A DNA stretch of 64,000 nucleotides from Monoplex corrugatus (GCA_030674185.1 JAPXFY010000026.1:53142246-53206245), one strand, 5' to 3'; positions 1 to 15,100 are shown, counted from the first letter of the stretch. Numbers and translations: made by a program. Notes: generated by a model from the sequence alone, not told the origin.

Positions 1-179
1 GCAAGCAGTTGATCCAGAATGTGATTGACCGCGCAGGCAACGGGCCCCACATGGATGGGATGGGTATGGGCAGTGGTGGCCCAGGGCCCGAGGGCAACTC
101 TGTGTTGGAGATGTCCATCCCTGGAGGCAAAGTGGGCCTCATCATCGGGAAAGGGGGGGAGACCATCCGTCAGCTGCAG
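1..179 (+). CDS. FUBP1: FUBP exon: end of KH1, linker and first half of KH2
   Basis: Codons run from AAG at position 3. The first residues ([12 protein letters not shown]) match the last helix of a KH domain, followed by a Met/Gly-rich linker. Then comes the KH2 start with the loop [14 protein letters not shown]. The exon ends after CAG in phase 0 at donor GTGAGT (180). The 5' end is cut by the window, so the acceptor cannot be seen. Confidence 0.93.
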
Positions 180-3100
180 GTGAGTCTATGAATGTGCAGC
201 ATTGAAAATCATGTAGACACACTATCAACTGCATTTTCTATATATGTCTTTGCCTTGACAGTAGTACAGTCCATACATACAGTTATACATATTAACCCAT
301 ATTTGACTTATCAGTCTGAATCTTGAATCGGTCATTGTGAACCTAAGGCATACAGCTGTATTTTCAGCTGTCAGAATGGGCCTTTCAGGCTGATTGTGGA
401 ATGGATTGAATCACTAGTTTGAAACTGCTGTAGTTCATGTTAACTTGTAAAATACTGCATAAAGTTAGGTTTTTGGGAATAGGCACGGTTGTATCTACAT
501 GACAGAAAAGTTTACCTAGTCTCTCAAATGTTTTGATATTCAAACTGAAGTACATATTTTGAAATTGAAAAATGAAATAAGCAACAAAAAAAACCACCTT
601 CCAGCAAGTTCGTTTTTAACCCATGTTACCGCAGAGCGCCCGCCAGCGCCCGCTGTAAATCGTAATAGCGTTTACTGTGGAGCGCCCGCTGTGCACGTGG
701 CCACTATGGACGTGGCCATCATTGTTTACATAAACGAGAATCCTGCGAGAGTGAGAGCTTCATTTTGGCGACTTCCTGCCCTGCATTTAGAACTTTACAG
801 TGTCAAAATCGATCAAGTTTTCACGGTGCTACGAATTTTCAAAGTTTGGAAAATGAGTCTCATGACCGATGAGGAGTTATGGCGCGCGGTGTCTGTTGAG
901 TGATGAAGGAGAAAATTTTGAAGGTTTTACCGTAGAGGATCTTGTTAGTAAAGTTGATCCATGTGATGTAGAAAGTGACCTAGATATCGACTTGGAAGCT
1001 GTTGCCGCCGAGTTCGACGAGAGTGAGAGTGACAGCGAAGGTGGGTCGAGTGTCGATCAATTGCCTGACCTCGAAACCGAAAATGGCAGGACGTTTTCGG
1101 CTCGGTTTCAGTAAAGCAATTTTTTGAAAATGTTGTTGTTGTGCATGATCTGCCTGTTGATCTGCATTTTCATAAGTATACCCTCCCCCCCCCCCCCCCT
1201 TGTGTGTGTGTGTGTGATTGAAAAATGATGTTATTGGTATGTGAGTGAGGTTATTTGTTTATGTAACAGCGCAGTGAGTCGAACTGAGAATAGTGCTGTA
1301 CAAAAGCTATTTATTATTATTATTAGTATTGGTGCAAGCTTTGCACAGTTTCATGCTCAGCTTCTACAGTAGACTTTGTTCTGGGTCATTTGCAGGCCAT
1401 TAACTCACTCGCTGCCACTGGCCTGATATGCGGACATTGTACGACGAAGCGTTAGCGACCACGGTCCGTATATTCGGATTCGGATTTTGAAAATTCGCGC
1501 TGTCCGAGTGACGTATCGGATACGAAACTCAAGAACTGAGATGATTCCTTAGTTATCCCCTAACAGCTTTTTATTCACTTGCGCCGCGTGCGATGCATGG
1601 GTCACTCGCTAGCCAATGATAACAAAGGGCACCGTCGGTCAGCTCTACTCCATGATCGGCAAGATTGCGTCGCGACGAAGTGTTCGACACAGTAGGGCTG
1701 GTGATTTATTAGTTAGCATTGAAGACGCACTGGAATTGATCCAGACTGAAGGGTTAGACGTCGAAGAAGACATCAGCGATTCTTGTGATGAGGATTTCGA
1801 CTCCTACAGTGTGGAGACAGACGTGGATTCCGACAGTAAAGTGGGCGCTGATAGTGACGAGGAAGCAGACGAAACTGTGCCAGCACATGGGCCTCAGCAA
1901 CAAGCGTCTGATTCGCACACTGACACTGAAATCGGCGAAGAAGTTGACGATTTTAGGGCTGTGTTTACTGATGATTGTACTGACAATTTAGATTTCTTTC
2001 TCTCGATCATCCTTTCACAGTGTCACTTGCCATGAGCTTTTTCACTCCAGGAAAGACTACAGCCAGTGATACGTCACCCGTGTTTTGTGTACAGTGAACT
2101 CTTTTTTTCTGTATTTTCACTTTTTTTTGTATTTCATGTTCTCTATCACCTGCTTGTGATTCAATATTATATCTCCTGTGTCTTCAGTGACTCCAGTTGT
2201 GCTAGAATGTGATGTAGAACATTTCTTAGCTGAAAAGGAACATTTGGAATATATATTTCTGATAACTGCGAAAGTGCTAAAAAAAAAGAAAAAACTTTGA
2301 TACCCCTTTTACCACCAAGATGATGAGCAAATTACTTTATTTTTTATTCAAGTATACACTAATATGCATTGCATGCACTCACTAAATTTCAAATGTCTAT
2401 CTGCTCATATATAATTGTTATAATTTTTTCCTAACCTATACAAACCTGGGTATTCAGGGATAAGCAAGGGGAAAAACTCATGGCATGGAGTGAGTTAAGA
2501 AGCATTTCTGGACTGCATCTTTGACTTTGAACTATAACACCTGTAAATCTTTGGTAACATTCACCATCAAATCCGACTTTATAATTTTTTCTGCGAGTAA
2601 AACCAGAATGAACCTGGAAAAAAAACACTTTCTGTGAGTACTTCATTGTATGCACAATGCCAAAAAAAATGATCCCTTGAAACAAAAAAAGGGAATTATA
2701 TTTTTATTTGATTTCTTTAGTTAGTAACTATCGAAAATTGCAAGGGTTACTTTCCTTGACATGGGATTTCATAGTATGGTTCATGTTGGATGACATGGGG
2801 GTATATGGGTTAATGCAGATGCTGCTATTTTTTATTGAACCAAGAATGATAAAATAGTATGCAAGGTTTTTTTTTTTTTTTATAAGTTATTGCTCTTTTT
2901 ATGAAGTCATGTAGAATAAATAAAATTCTGGGGAAATACTGAGCAGGTAAGTTTATCTCGGTCAGCACATTGTATTTTTAAAACTTACTTTGATAGCACA
3001 TAACCTAACCATATATTACAAGCGCAGAAGCTCAGCTTATGCGAAACACCAATAGTATAACATTCCACTGGGTGGTTGAGAAATCGGTGAAAAGATGTCT

Positions 3101-6100
3101 GCCACCGGGTGTCACTGTTGATCCAACCCATCTATCCCGATACAGGTTCTGGTTCAGGTGATGCTTTTCGTCTTTTGCTCAGTACTATAAGCATCAACAC
3201 TGTACTCTCTGCACTCTGTGTGGTCTTAATGGTATACCCGTATTTTCTCCCAGCTCAATTTCTTGGTGTTCTTCATCTTGTGTTGATCGTTTCGGTCAGA
3301 ATCTACCTACCTTCTTCACCTGCACTGCACCTGGAGCATCCTTTTTTTTTTTTTTTGTGTCTTTACTCCTTTTTGGTATCTCACATTTTCTCGTCGTCTC
3401 ATTGTCAACATTGAGTTGATGGGCAGTTAATCTGAATCTTTTGGTCCTTGGATCTTTTCATCAACCCTACACCTGTCGGCAACTCAGTCAAAGCCCATAT
3501 GAGGGTGCTCCACTTCTGAGAAATCACTTGAGAGGCGTCTCCTTACGGCAACCCTCTGCCCCTTGCAGAACACCTGCCTGGGACCTCTTCCTGGTTCTCA
3601 TGTTTTTCAGAGGGTCCCCTGTTTCGGCCCCCCACCTACCCCCACCCCCACCCCCACCCCAAGAGGCCTCCCTCAAAGACCTTTTCAAAAAAAAACACCC
3701 TCATCATGCTTGTCACCTGCAGGTGCTACAGTGAGGTACACAGCCTCGGTGGACTCTGAGGACATTTCCAAAGAACATGATGGATTCTTTGCCCTCAGTT
3801 TCTTACCGGAATTCCTAGCCAGAAATCAACTACTGGGGATACTGGTCAGTCTGTGGTCAATTTGTGAAATAAATGACTCAAAATATAAAGGAGATTGGAG
3901 CCATGTTACATGCATTTCTCTTTGTTTTCCTTTCCAGGAACGTGCCAATGTCAAGATGATAATGATCCAGGACAGCAACGCGCCCACAGCCATGGACAAG
4001 CCCCTGCGCATTACTGGAGAACCATCCAAATGCCAGGTACCTTTTCGTTTTTAATTGCACACATTCCAATTGTCTGACTAGTGCTGATCGGCAGCGATTA
4101 GCTAGACCCGCAAAAATTTATTTTTACTCTCTGTCTCAGTCCGTCTCCTGTCTAGTCTTTAAGGCCCCATTCTCTTCATCTTCTTGATTGTGGTATCCTT
4201 TGTGTTGCTTAATTTTCTCTACAATCAACTATACTATCTCTAATGTGATTGTGGTATCCTTTGTGTTGCTTAATTTTCTCTACAATCAAACTATACTGTC
4301 TCTAATGTGATTGTGGTATCCTTTGTGTTGCTTAATTTTCTCTACAATCAACTATACTGTCTCTAATGTGATTGTGGTATCCTTTGTGTTGCTTAATTTT
4401 CTCTACAATCAATTATACTGTCTCTCATGGTTGCTAATTATCTTGCTGTTTCTGCCTCATAAATGTAAAAGCTGTGCTGCTTGTCAGCATAGCTGGGAAT
4501 GCTCAAAATGCCTCTATCCTACCACTATAATTGGTTGCATGAACATATGCACGTTAATCTTCATCATACTTTGGCAACACTTGGCAAAGTCACAACCAAC
4601 TGGCCAAAAACGCCATCAAAAGCAAACTAGCCCACACCAAGATTCTCCACATGGACTTGAAATCTAAAATGTATGTTAAACGTTGGGCAAATGAATGACA
4701 GGCCGAATCAGGTCTGTCCATCTATCTTAGAGCATCGTCCAGGGTCATGGAAAGCCAAAAAGAAGTTTTTTTAGTTGGCTACACAAGTCACAGCTTCCTT
4801 ATTACTCTTTATGGATCTCTTCATTGTTGCCAGTGTAAAAACATTGTAAGAAAAAGAATGATTGTTCCCTGATGTTTGTTGTAATCACTCGGCTTTTGAT
4901 AGTAGATTATGTGGGTGTTGATGGTGTGGTTTCAGCGTGCCAAGGAAATGGTTTTAGAGCTGCTGGCAGAGAAAGATATGCAGGGTCCTGGAGGAGGCAT
5001 GGGTACCTTCAACAACTTTGATGGCATGGGTCATGGTGGGGGCGGACCTGGTGGAATGGAGGTAAATTGTTCAGTTTCTCTCTTCCAGGTTCTCTCTACG
5101 CCGACTGTCTCCCTACTCTCCTCCCATTCATCACTGACATCATCAACACTTCTCTTCAAACTGGAACTGTCCCAGATTCTTTCAAGTCTGCTATTATTCA
5201 CCCTCTCCTCAAGAAACACAATTTAGACCCAAATGAACTGAAACATTACCGGCCTATCTCTAATCTCTCGTCAAAACTCCTTGAAAAAGTCGTCCTCAAC
5301 CAGCTGAACTCTCACCTGTCTGCCAACAATCTCCTCAATCCTTTCCAGTCAGCCTACCGCCAGTGCCATAGCACTGAAACTGCCCTACTACACATTCTCA
5401 ACAATCTCCTCCTTGCAACTGATATTGGCAAAGTCTCTCTCCTCACACTCCTTGATCTGTCTGCAGCCTTTGATACCATTGATCATGGTATTCTCCTTTC
5501 TAGACTTCATTATACTTTTGGCATCTCTGACATTGCTCTGTCTTGGTTCACTTCATACCTATCAAACAGAAAACAAACCGTTCTCATCAATGGCACTTAC
5601 TCTCACCCTGCATACCTGACCTGTGGTGTTCCACAAGGATCTGTCCTTGGCCCTGTTCTTTTCACTCTTTACACCTCCCCCCTGTCCACCATCATCAACT
5701 CCCACTCTATAAAACACCACTTCTATGCTGATGACACCCAACTTCAAGACAGTGACTCACCTGATAATATACAGCGCCTGTTGACTCTCACCACTGAGTG
5801 TTACTCAGACATTAAGAACTGGATGACGTTCAACAAACTTCAGCTTAATGACGACAAGACAGAAGCTATCCTCATTGGCACCCGTCAGAAACTTTCTCAG
5901 CTGCCTCCTCTTTCTCTCTCATTATGTAACACATCAGTCCCAATTTCTGATTCAGCTAAAAACCTTGGTGTCTGCATTGACTCTACCCTCTCCATGAACA
6001 ACTTTGTTTCTCAAACTGCCAGATCCTGCTACTATCATCTCCATCGTATAAGGCTGATCAGGAAGTATCTCTCTGTCGAAACAACTGCAAAACTCGTTCT

Positions 6101-9100
6101 CTCCTTCATAATGTCTCGCATTGACTATTGCAATTCACTCCTGTCTGGTCTTCCTGCCTCCACCATTCACATCCTACAGCGCATTCAAAACAATGCTGTA
6201 TGCCTTGTACTCAAAAAGAAAAAAGCTGACCACATATCTCCTCTCCTGGCACAACTTCACTGGCTCCCTGTATCAAAGCGCATACAGTACAAACTAGACA
6301 CCATGTGCTACAAAAGCCTCGATAACGCAGCCCCCGATTACCTGTCAAGCCTACTTGAGATCTATGTTCCCTCACGTACCCTCCGCTCTGCCTCCGATCC
6401 TCTGACTTTTCGCTTTCCACGCACTAAGCTCAATACCTATGGTCCACGAGCCTTCTCTGTTTCTGGTCCACTCTCCTGGAACAAACTTCCTCTCTCAGTC
6501 CGTCAGCAACCTACTTTTGTCTCCTTCAAGTCCGCTCTCAAAACTCACCTTTTCTCCGCATAAAATCCTAACCTCACTCAACCCCCCCCCCCTGCAGCCT
6601 GTCTCCGCTCGGAGGGAATCACATGGTTATAATATATAATTGTATATGCTATGCTCTCTATAATTTTCCATTGCTTTTATTCTTGCTTTTATTGCTTTTA
6701 TTCTTTCTCCCCATTTATAGCCATGCGTGGGTGGGTGTGTGCGTGCGTGTGTGTGCGTGCTTGCGTGTGTGTCTGCTTCAGCGCTTAGATTTGATTTGAT
6801 TTTTTATCAAGATTTTGCGCTATATATAAATATTGTAATTATTATTATTTTCTTTTTAGCCTTTTCACTGCCAGAGTAGTAGCTGCATTGCAGACTGCGA
6901 AATCATTTTATAGGTACTAAGTAAAAAGATTCATCCAAGTGGAGGTAAGTATTCTTGAAACACTGTGTTTTAGTGAAGCCACTTACAATTTTGGGTGGTG
7001 TGATGAGGCAGCCTGTCAAAACGGTGCGAGAGGTAGGTGCACACATTGGCAGTGACACAAGCAGGCAAGCTGAGTTGAGCAAGTTGAGTTTACATTAGTT
7101 GCAGACCAGTTCAGGTTCAGCTATTACATCTTGCAGTAATTTTCAGTCTGGCTTTTTTAAGTCAGATTTAGACTGAAAAAGATGCACTTACAAAATTAGT
7201 ACTGTATCAAAATATGTAAGTACATATCACTGCAGTATACTTAGAATTGATGCTATTCATTGCTCTATTTTCAAAGTGCAAGAACAGTATGTCATTTCTT
7301 TACTGATGACTCATAACTGTACCGCTCTGCTTCTCCGAAAGATCTCAAGCGCAGGTAGACAAAGTAAAAATACCTTTGAAAACATAGCTGCCGGGATGAA
7401 AGCAAACTACCAAACAGAACACAGAGAAATTTCCTCTTTTTTGTCATTCTCTTTGTTTCTACGCTATTTCTTTTTGCTTTCTGTAATTTCATTCTTCTGG
7501 TGGATAGAGTGAGGGAGTCGAAGGGTTAATTTTTTTTTTGCTAGCATGGATGACAATGCAGGATGCTGATGTTTCGAGTGAGGGAGTCGGAGGGTTCTCG
7601 CCTGTCAGCGTCATTGGGTTCAGTGTTGGCCGCTGCCCTCTTTGACATCACCACCTCCCTCCAAGCTGCTCTGTCTTGACTTTTGTGGACAACTTCTTGA
7701 ATATTTAGGCCACTGATGTTGGATATGTTCTCAATGTATGAGATTGGAAGTCTCCTTTTTCTTCTTTTTGCCACTGTTTTTCCTTGAAAAATAGTTATCA
7801 TGAGGTCAGTGTTTGAATTCTTCAGGACATTTTCATTAGTTCTATTTGTCCATTTGACACATAGTAGTCTCTGATAAAACCATGTCTCTGCTGCCTCAAT
7901 TCTTCTGCAGTTTTTCTGAGAGTCCAGGCTTAGCAGCCAGAAATCATGATTGGCCTGATGAACATTTTAAAACATCTAATTTTCAGGCCATTTGGTATGC
8001 CTCTGTCTTTCCAGAGTTGGGACCATGTTTTGCATTGCTATTTCAATTCTAATTTTGATGTCATTGGAGCAGGTTCCATCATCAGTTTTTGCGCAACAGG
8101 ATATTTGAAATCCTTGGCAGATGTCAGGATTGTTTTCAATGTCTTTGCCATTGATATGTAGCTTTTTTGTTTTCTTGGTGTTCAAGTTTAGGCCAGCCTT
8201 TTTGTGCGCTGCATCCACCCTTTATGTCCGCTGCATCCACCCCTTTATTTCATACTGGTGATGTTGTCTGCTAATTGCACAGTATCACCGACATAGTGTA
8301 GGTTTGAAAGTTTTCCTTCCTCCTATCTTTATGCCAATGCCTTTTTATATCAGCATCTCTCATGACTTGTTCCGTATAGATGTTAAAGAGATACGGTGAG
8401 AGGATACAACCTTGTCCGACTCCCCTATGGATGTTGAAGAATTCACATTTCTGGCTGTTCCGTCTAATTGTCTTTTGGTCTTTATATAATGAGGCAGTCA
8501 ATGAAATGAGATGCTTAGGAAAGCCCATTTTGACCATTGCAAGTCAGAGCATTTAAACATTTTTACCATTCTTCGGTGATACAGTGTGAGCATTCAGATG
8601 TTTATAAAATAAAATATGACAGTGTGAGCATCCAGATAGTTATAATGACTAATGTGACAATTGAGCATCCAGATATTTATAATGAATAATGTGACCTGCT
8701 AAAAATGTATAATGTGATCTGTTAAAACAAATTTCAGATCCCCGTGCCCCGCCAGGCTGTGGGTCTGGTCATTGGCAAAGGAGGAGAGATGATCAAGAAG
8801 ATCCAGAACGAGTCTGGTGCCAAGGTCCAGTTCAAGCCTGGTAGGTTGACCTGTTCTTTTCTTGAGACAGTCTACTTCTCAGTTTGCCATCTTACTTACT
8901 GGTCCTGCCTTTTTACAGTTTTTTCCTGCATCTTCCTTACCCAGTGGGGATGCCTGGGGGCTTTTCAGTATAAATAGTATCCCCAACTTCTGGAAATTCT
9001 ATGCTAAAAATTTCCTCTTTTCTGTCATTCTCTCTTTTTTCTTTCTTCCTCCTTTGTTGTTATTTCTTCCTATCATTTTCTGCCTTGCTGGTCCGTTCAC

Positions 9101-12100
9101 CTGTATGTGTTCAATAAAGTCTAAGATACTTTTTCTTATGATTGATAACTGGGTACGTATCTTAAGGTGCATTTTTGGCTCCAGGGAAATGAGATATGCG
9201 GAAGCAATTTTAGGAAATATGGACCTGTTTTTTTTATGTTTTAGTGACCTTAGTTATGTTTAAATTTGTATTCAGGTATGTTTTTAAAATCTCCTGTGAT
9301 CAACGCTAGGGGCATCTCAGATTATGTGCACAAATGCATTGATATGTATACTTAATTTTCTGTTGTTTTTTTTTCTTGTTGAAGTACTGTATATGTATTG
9401 CAATGGTTATAGCCCTGATATCGCTGTATGCATTTGTTTGGGCTTTAAATAACAATAAGAATAAGAATACTGTAGTATTCTTAGTATCCTTTTTCAGCTC
9501 TTGGCCACCTGTACGTTTTCCCTTGATTCTTGATTCTCTTTGTTCTTTTGTTTCTTTCCCATTCTTGCTATCCTTGGTATTTTCTGCGTAAGGGTGATGC
9601 ACAATTACACAGCCTCATGCCTGCAAAATGCAGCTTGAGGTGTCGAGTTTGTGCTACAGTAAGCGGAAGGGTTCGCTGACACCACTAGGATGCCTTGTGT
9701 GTCCTGTTAGACCTTCCTACATACCTATACAGTGCAATATATCTATAAATACTTCCATGTATGTTTTGTGTTCTTGAGTGTAGCCAATGTATTCTTTGGT
9801 AGGGCATTAAAGCAGAGATGTAAGGTTTAGAAGCCAAGCTATGACCTGTAGCCCCACATCCATGTTTTCATTACACATGCATTGATGTGTCATATGTGCT
9901 GATTGGCAACAATTAGTAAGGTTTGTCCCTGTAAAAAAAAAAAAAATGCCTTCATTGGGAAAAGAATAGTGACTGTAGGGTTTTGCTGGAAGGGACCCGA
10001 ATGTACAATTGACTGGAAATGCAGTCTCTTTTGCCTGTCACCATAGCAGCCTGCTTTAGCACTTTGAGTAGATTGAAGTTGTGCAATTCTTGATTTTGGA
10101 CAGGTTAGAACTGTGCTTTTGGTGTTTCCATTTATTTTCTTGTGAATTGCTTGGATTGTGTGCCTTTTGTTCATGTTCTTGTGTAACATAAAAGAAAGGT
10201 TAACTACTACCTTGTAAACTTTGCGGATTGAGTGTGGCATCGGTGTGATGTTGAACAAAACTGATGATGCGTATATATGTAAAAATTTGTATGCTTTCAG
10301 TGTCGCACTGAACAAGACATGATAAACAGATATGCTAAAACTTTATGTGTTTGGCGCATTATAAATATACATCATTGTTATGGTTGCAGATGATGGTCAG
10401 AGTGAGGATCGTCTATGTGGTATCACTGGTCATCCGGACAAAGTGCAGAATGCCATCAGCATGATCCACGAACTGTTGGCCAATGCTAATGTAATACTTG
10501 GTTGTTCATTTGTTTTAATCCTTTAATTTTAATAACGTGTCTGCCAGCTGCCTATAGGAAGCTGGTGGGTAGAGTGAGAAAGTGAGAGTCCGATTCATTT
10601 GAGGCAGCTTGTATGTAGCTGATGAATGCACATTGTTCAATATGCCACATTGTATAAAGATTATCCATCAGTACAACCTGAATGCAGGTGTTTTTGTATG
10701 CACTTTGTGCAATTGTTGTATTGCAAAGTTGATCCGAATCCACCGCGAGTTGTATTGGATTCCATCTTGACATGGGGTAGAGTTGATGAGTGAATGCGGT
10801 GAGCAAACTTGTGTTCTTCACAGGTCCCAAATAGGTGAGTTAAATTAGGAAGCTTGTATATGACTTTTTTTTTAAGTTAAACTTTGCAGCAGCATGTTTG
10901 CAAATTTATATTTAGCTTCCTGCACAATTAGGCCTACCATTTCTAACATGTAATATCCCGGTTAGCTCAAATCGTCTCATCCTGAACTTGGGTCAAGAGT
11001 GACATTTCTGGACCTCACTCGGGCACAGCCAATCAGTGCCCATCCCATCTGACAAGCCTATAGTCAACTTCCATTGCTGATTTTCCAAGCTGCACTCTTT
11101 TCCTGAGTAAAATTCCTCAGGTTTTCGCTTTTTTTCTCGGCTATCTCTGTTTCTGGTTTTTGTTCAAGCTTTCCATTTACTGGCTTATATCCTCCTTTAC
11201 TCCTGAGCAATTTGAACAGCAGTTGCAAGAATTTCTTGATGAAGAACAATAACATTGTGAACATGATTCCCCATCATAATTCACGACCGACGTGTTAGCG
11301 CTGAAGAAAAGGGTGCTGTCCTGAATCGATTGACTCGCCGTCACCTCTTGCCCCGCGAGTGAACGATCAAATTTCCCATTTTTTGAATTGTAGTACTAAT
11401 TGGCACTGTCCCAAATTTCAACTTTCAAACATTCCATTACATCAGGCGGGAGGGGGTGACCAATGCAGCCACTTAATTGCCGTGGCTCACCAGTCTGATC
11501 CCATCAAACCTTGATCAGTCATAGAAATTCTGCAATCACCCACTCCTCAAACACAAATCTACCTGGTTTTGAGAACACTTATCCATGACAAAGGGCGTAG
11601 GTTTCAATACAATTGTTTCTTGAGGCGTGCCTGTTTCTCCCTGTCCTGCCCAACATTTTGGGCCTAGGACAAGGTCAGTCCTGTTTCCTTGTTGTAAAAA
11701 TGTTGACAATAAATTTAATAAGGATCTGGGAACTAGATCATCTTCTCCCCTCAGATGGTCCCTGCCCAACAGCCTTGCCAAATTTGTACTAAGAGATCAA
11801 TCCTATTTTGAGATCAATCCTGTTTTCTTGTAGATGAGATTTGGCATCATTTGTCAATAAATTTAACAGGGATCAGAGAACAAATCTTTGGGCTCCTCAG
11901 ACGATCCCTGCCCTGAGAACCAGGTTCCCGGCCTTGGTTCTCAGGACTTCACACTTGGGGGACTTTGCACAGCACCCAGGACCAGCAGTGTCTTGAACCC
12001 TGAGTGCAAAACAACTTACTTCAGCCTGAAGGAGTGAAGCCCATTCCTGGACAAGCATCCCCTCCACCCCCAACTCCCATCTGTCCCAGGAGAGAAAATG

Positions 12101-15100
12101 CTCTTTACCCTTGAAGGAGGGATATGAAAAGCACTGTCTCATGACGCTTTCTTCAAGAGAAGGGGAAGAGTGACAGCTTTAGCCCAACAAGGTCTCGCCA
12201 GGGCCACCATGACCCCAGGAAAGGATTGGAAAGTGCAGATCTTAGAGCATTCCCTAGATATCCTGTATGAGAGGGATCAGGGGAAACCTGCTTTGAGACG
12301 CCCAGCAGACATCTGGGTGTCGGGTCTACACTCTCAGGCATGCATGACCCAAACTAGAGCTGCTGCCAAGAAGCAGGGCATGGTTTACCAGCCACATAGG
12401 CTGACAACTTGGGTCTCAGTCTTGTCCACGGTCCCCCATTGAAGGAGCACTGCTGCTCCATGTTTGTACCTGATGATCAGCACACGCATCCCACGGCCAT
12501 GGACCATCCCTACTGATGGAGGGTCCTCGAGATCTCCACAGCAGACTGAAGCCATCCCCCCCCCCCCCCCCCCCCACTCCTGTCTTCCCCTGCAGGCTGG
12601 AGATCTCGTCCTGCGCTTGGGGTCAGACTTTTCTGGGAAGAGAATATATTAAGATTCTCCTACCTTTGGGAGAGAGATTGGATAGAACTGTCACCAGGTG
12701 TACTTTGCCAGCAGGGATGGGGGTGATATATGTATGTGTGCGCGCGTGAGGTTGGGGGAATATGTCCATACCTTGAAACAGTCTTGCCAGGGTCGCCATG
12801 ATCCCAGGAGAAGGGATTGTAATGTTCTGACCATGAATCTAACCCTCTATATCCTGCATGGAAGAGTGTTCAGGGAAGATCCCTTGGGATGCCCAGCCAG
12901 CAACTTTTGTCAGATCCATGCTCTGGTGGGGATGACCCTAATTAAGGCCCCGGCTGAGGAGCAGGGCATAAGACCTTGGGTCTCAGGCGCAGCATACCTT
13001 CCCTTCGTTCTTTAAATCTGCTCCTTTTAGAAATAAATAGGTTAAAAGGGGAATTTTTCCCCTCAAATTCCTGTAAAACTTTATGCACTTACCATTTATA
13101 TCAGAAACGAACACCTGACCATCCCTGCTCGTACCAGTCTGGTTCTCACAAGGTACATTTCTAAGAGGCCAGTGAATGAAACGAAGTTGTCTAGAAACAT
13201 ACAAGATAAGATACAAGATAGTTTATTTGTCCCGAAGGAAATTACATTGCCAATCACATTACAAATTAGACATAAAATTATACATTATAAATTATAAAGG
13301 CATTAAAAACAAACAATTAATATTATCACATACATTATAATATCACATACTCTTGCATATCACAGCGCGCTGCTCTCACATAGACCAAGTGCCAATTATC
13401 ACAATAAACATTAAAATAGTAAAAATAGAGTGCAGGTTAAGCATAAAGATTTCAAATAAAATTACGAGTATAAGCGTTGTTAAAAGATAATATGGCTTTG
13501 GGTATGAAACTATCTTTGTATCTCGTCCGTGTCGTCGGTTGTCGTAGCCTACCACTCCTGTCAATTCGTCTTTTGTCAAACTCGCCCACAAGTGGGTGAG
13601 TTTTGTCATTCAGTATGTTAACTGTCTTGTCAGTCAGTCGTTTGTGGTAGGCCATGTCCAGCATCTCATGTCTTTGTCCTGTCACATTTCCAGCTTTTTT
13701 GATGATCTTCTCCAGCCTTTCCCTGTCTCTCTCTGACACATTCCCACCCCAGCACACAACCCCAAAAAATAGCAAGCTGCTGATGGCAGATCTGTAAAAT
13801 GAAGAAAGAATTTCAGAGTCGATTGGCTGTACCAGAACGAGGCCCAGAGATGTCAATCTGACATAAATTCTGGCCAAGACAGAATTGGGTGAGCTAAGAT
13901 AGCACATGTGAGAAGTAGTAATGGTAAATGTAGCTGAACATTGATTTTGAGAAAAAGATTGGCATTTTGTTTGGTATTTGAACAGTAAGATGTATGTTAT
14001 ATTTATGATTTTTGAACTGTGGCAAGAAAGATGCTAAAAACATGGAGAAATAATGATTGGTTTGTCCCAAGGGTGATGTTCAGTCCAAATTGTCTTGTGT
14101 ACGTGTAGCTGTCACACCTATTTCGGGGACATTGCCAGTAGATCAAGGGATGAGAGAAGAGGAGGATGATGGGGAGTAAGATCTCATGAATTTGTCAATT
14201 CACACCTGATTGTGTTTTTGAGGACTGATTCTTTTTGTAAGCTTACCCATGTTCATAATCGTCCCCATCTTTTAGTTCCTGTTTTGTGATGTGATAAGTA
14301 ATGTTCAGAAAATTTAAAAAACAACAAAAAGGAGAAGCCAGTCACCACCACCACCTCCACCTCACCCCCACCCCCCCCAAAAAAAGCTAATTTGATACTG
14401 CACATGAAAAAACTAAAGCCAAGCAAAAGTCATCTGACAGGTGTGGTTACTTATTCCTTATGACAAGTTTGTGTTGTGATAAAATTTATCTTGTAACTGT
14501 TGTTGTGGGGGGATTGGCATACAAACTTGTAACTGGGTACAATCATTGTCATAATATTTTAATGATGCTTTAGAGAGTAACATCTTTCAGGTTTTATAAT
14601 GTGTTCAGATTTGTAGCTAACAGATGCTTGTCGTCTGCAGTTTTGTATCTTTTTGTTTTGGTCAGGAAAGACTTATCTCTGTTCTTTTATAGGATTGGTG
14701 TTCTTTGATTTGTTTGTTGATATGAGTTTGCTTGTGACATGGTGTATGTTTGTGGTTGTGTCAGTGGTGTAATGTGTATTTGATGCCAAATTTTTTTCAA
14801 TGGGCAGATGGGTGGCCCAGATTTCTCATCGCAGTTTGGTGGCGGCAATGAGGTAAAGAAGCACCTCTGACACAACACTCAAACATTCACCATGTCTGTA
14901 TTTCCTTTTTTGAGTTTCTGTTACTATATTCATTGTTAGAATTTGCTTAAGGCCTGGTTGGCCAAGTGGTAGAACTCCACCTTCCCCCGACTGCACAGGT
15001 TCGAGTATAACTTTAGAAAAACTTTTGTGCGTTTAGCCTCCAGCCCACCCAGCTGTGAAGGGGTGCCAGGTCTTGTACAGGTTTGGGGGAAAGAAAAGCA

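Larger units (their letters stand above)
616..2813 (+). mobile_element. Outer piggyBac-like remnant with TTAA ends (nested pair)
   Basis: TTAA at 616 is followed by CCCATGTTACCGC. The other end reads back as TTAACCCATATACCCC from 2813, giving imperfect terminal inverted repeats. Reading in from the left end, an acidic N-terminus starts near 853 ([14 protein letters not shown]). After a frameshift near 895 it continues as [14 protein letters not shown] and an Asp/Glu/Ser-rich run to 1114. Such acidic starts are usual for piggyBac-type (PGBD) proteins, but the DDD transposase domain is missing. A second TTAA element (1400-2498) sits inside. Confidence 0.6.

Noticed and set aside
4311..4667. 118-codon ORF
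   Set aside because: Its first half is the 61-bp tandem repeat translated and the rest has no domain.
11536..12749. Overlapping ORFs of 60-90 codons on both strands
   Set aside because: The region is GC-richer with few stops. Frames change between the two diverged repeat copies, so no consistent coding signal exists.
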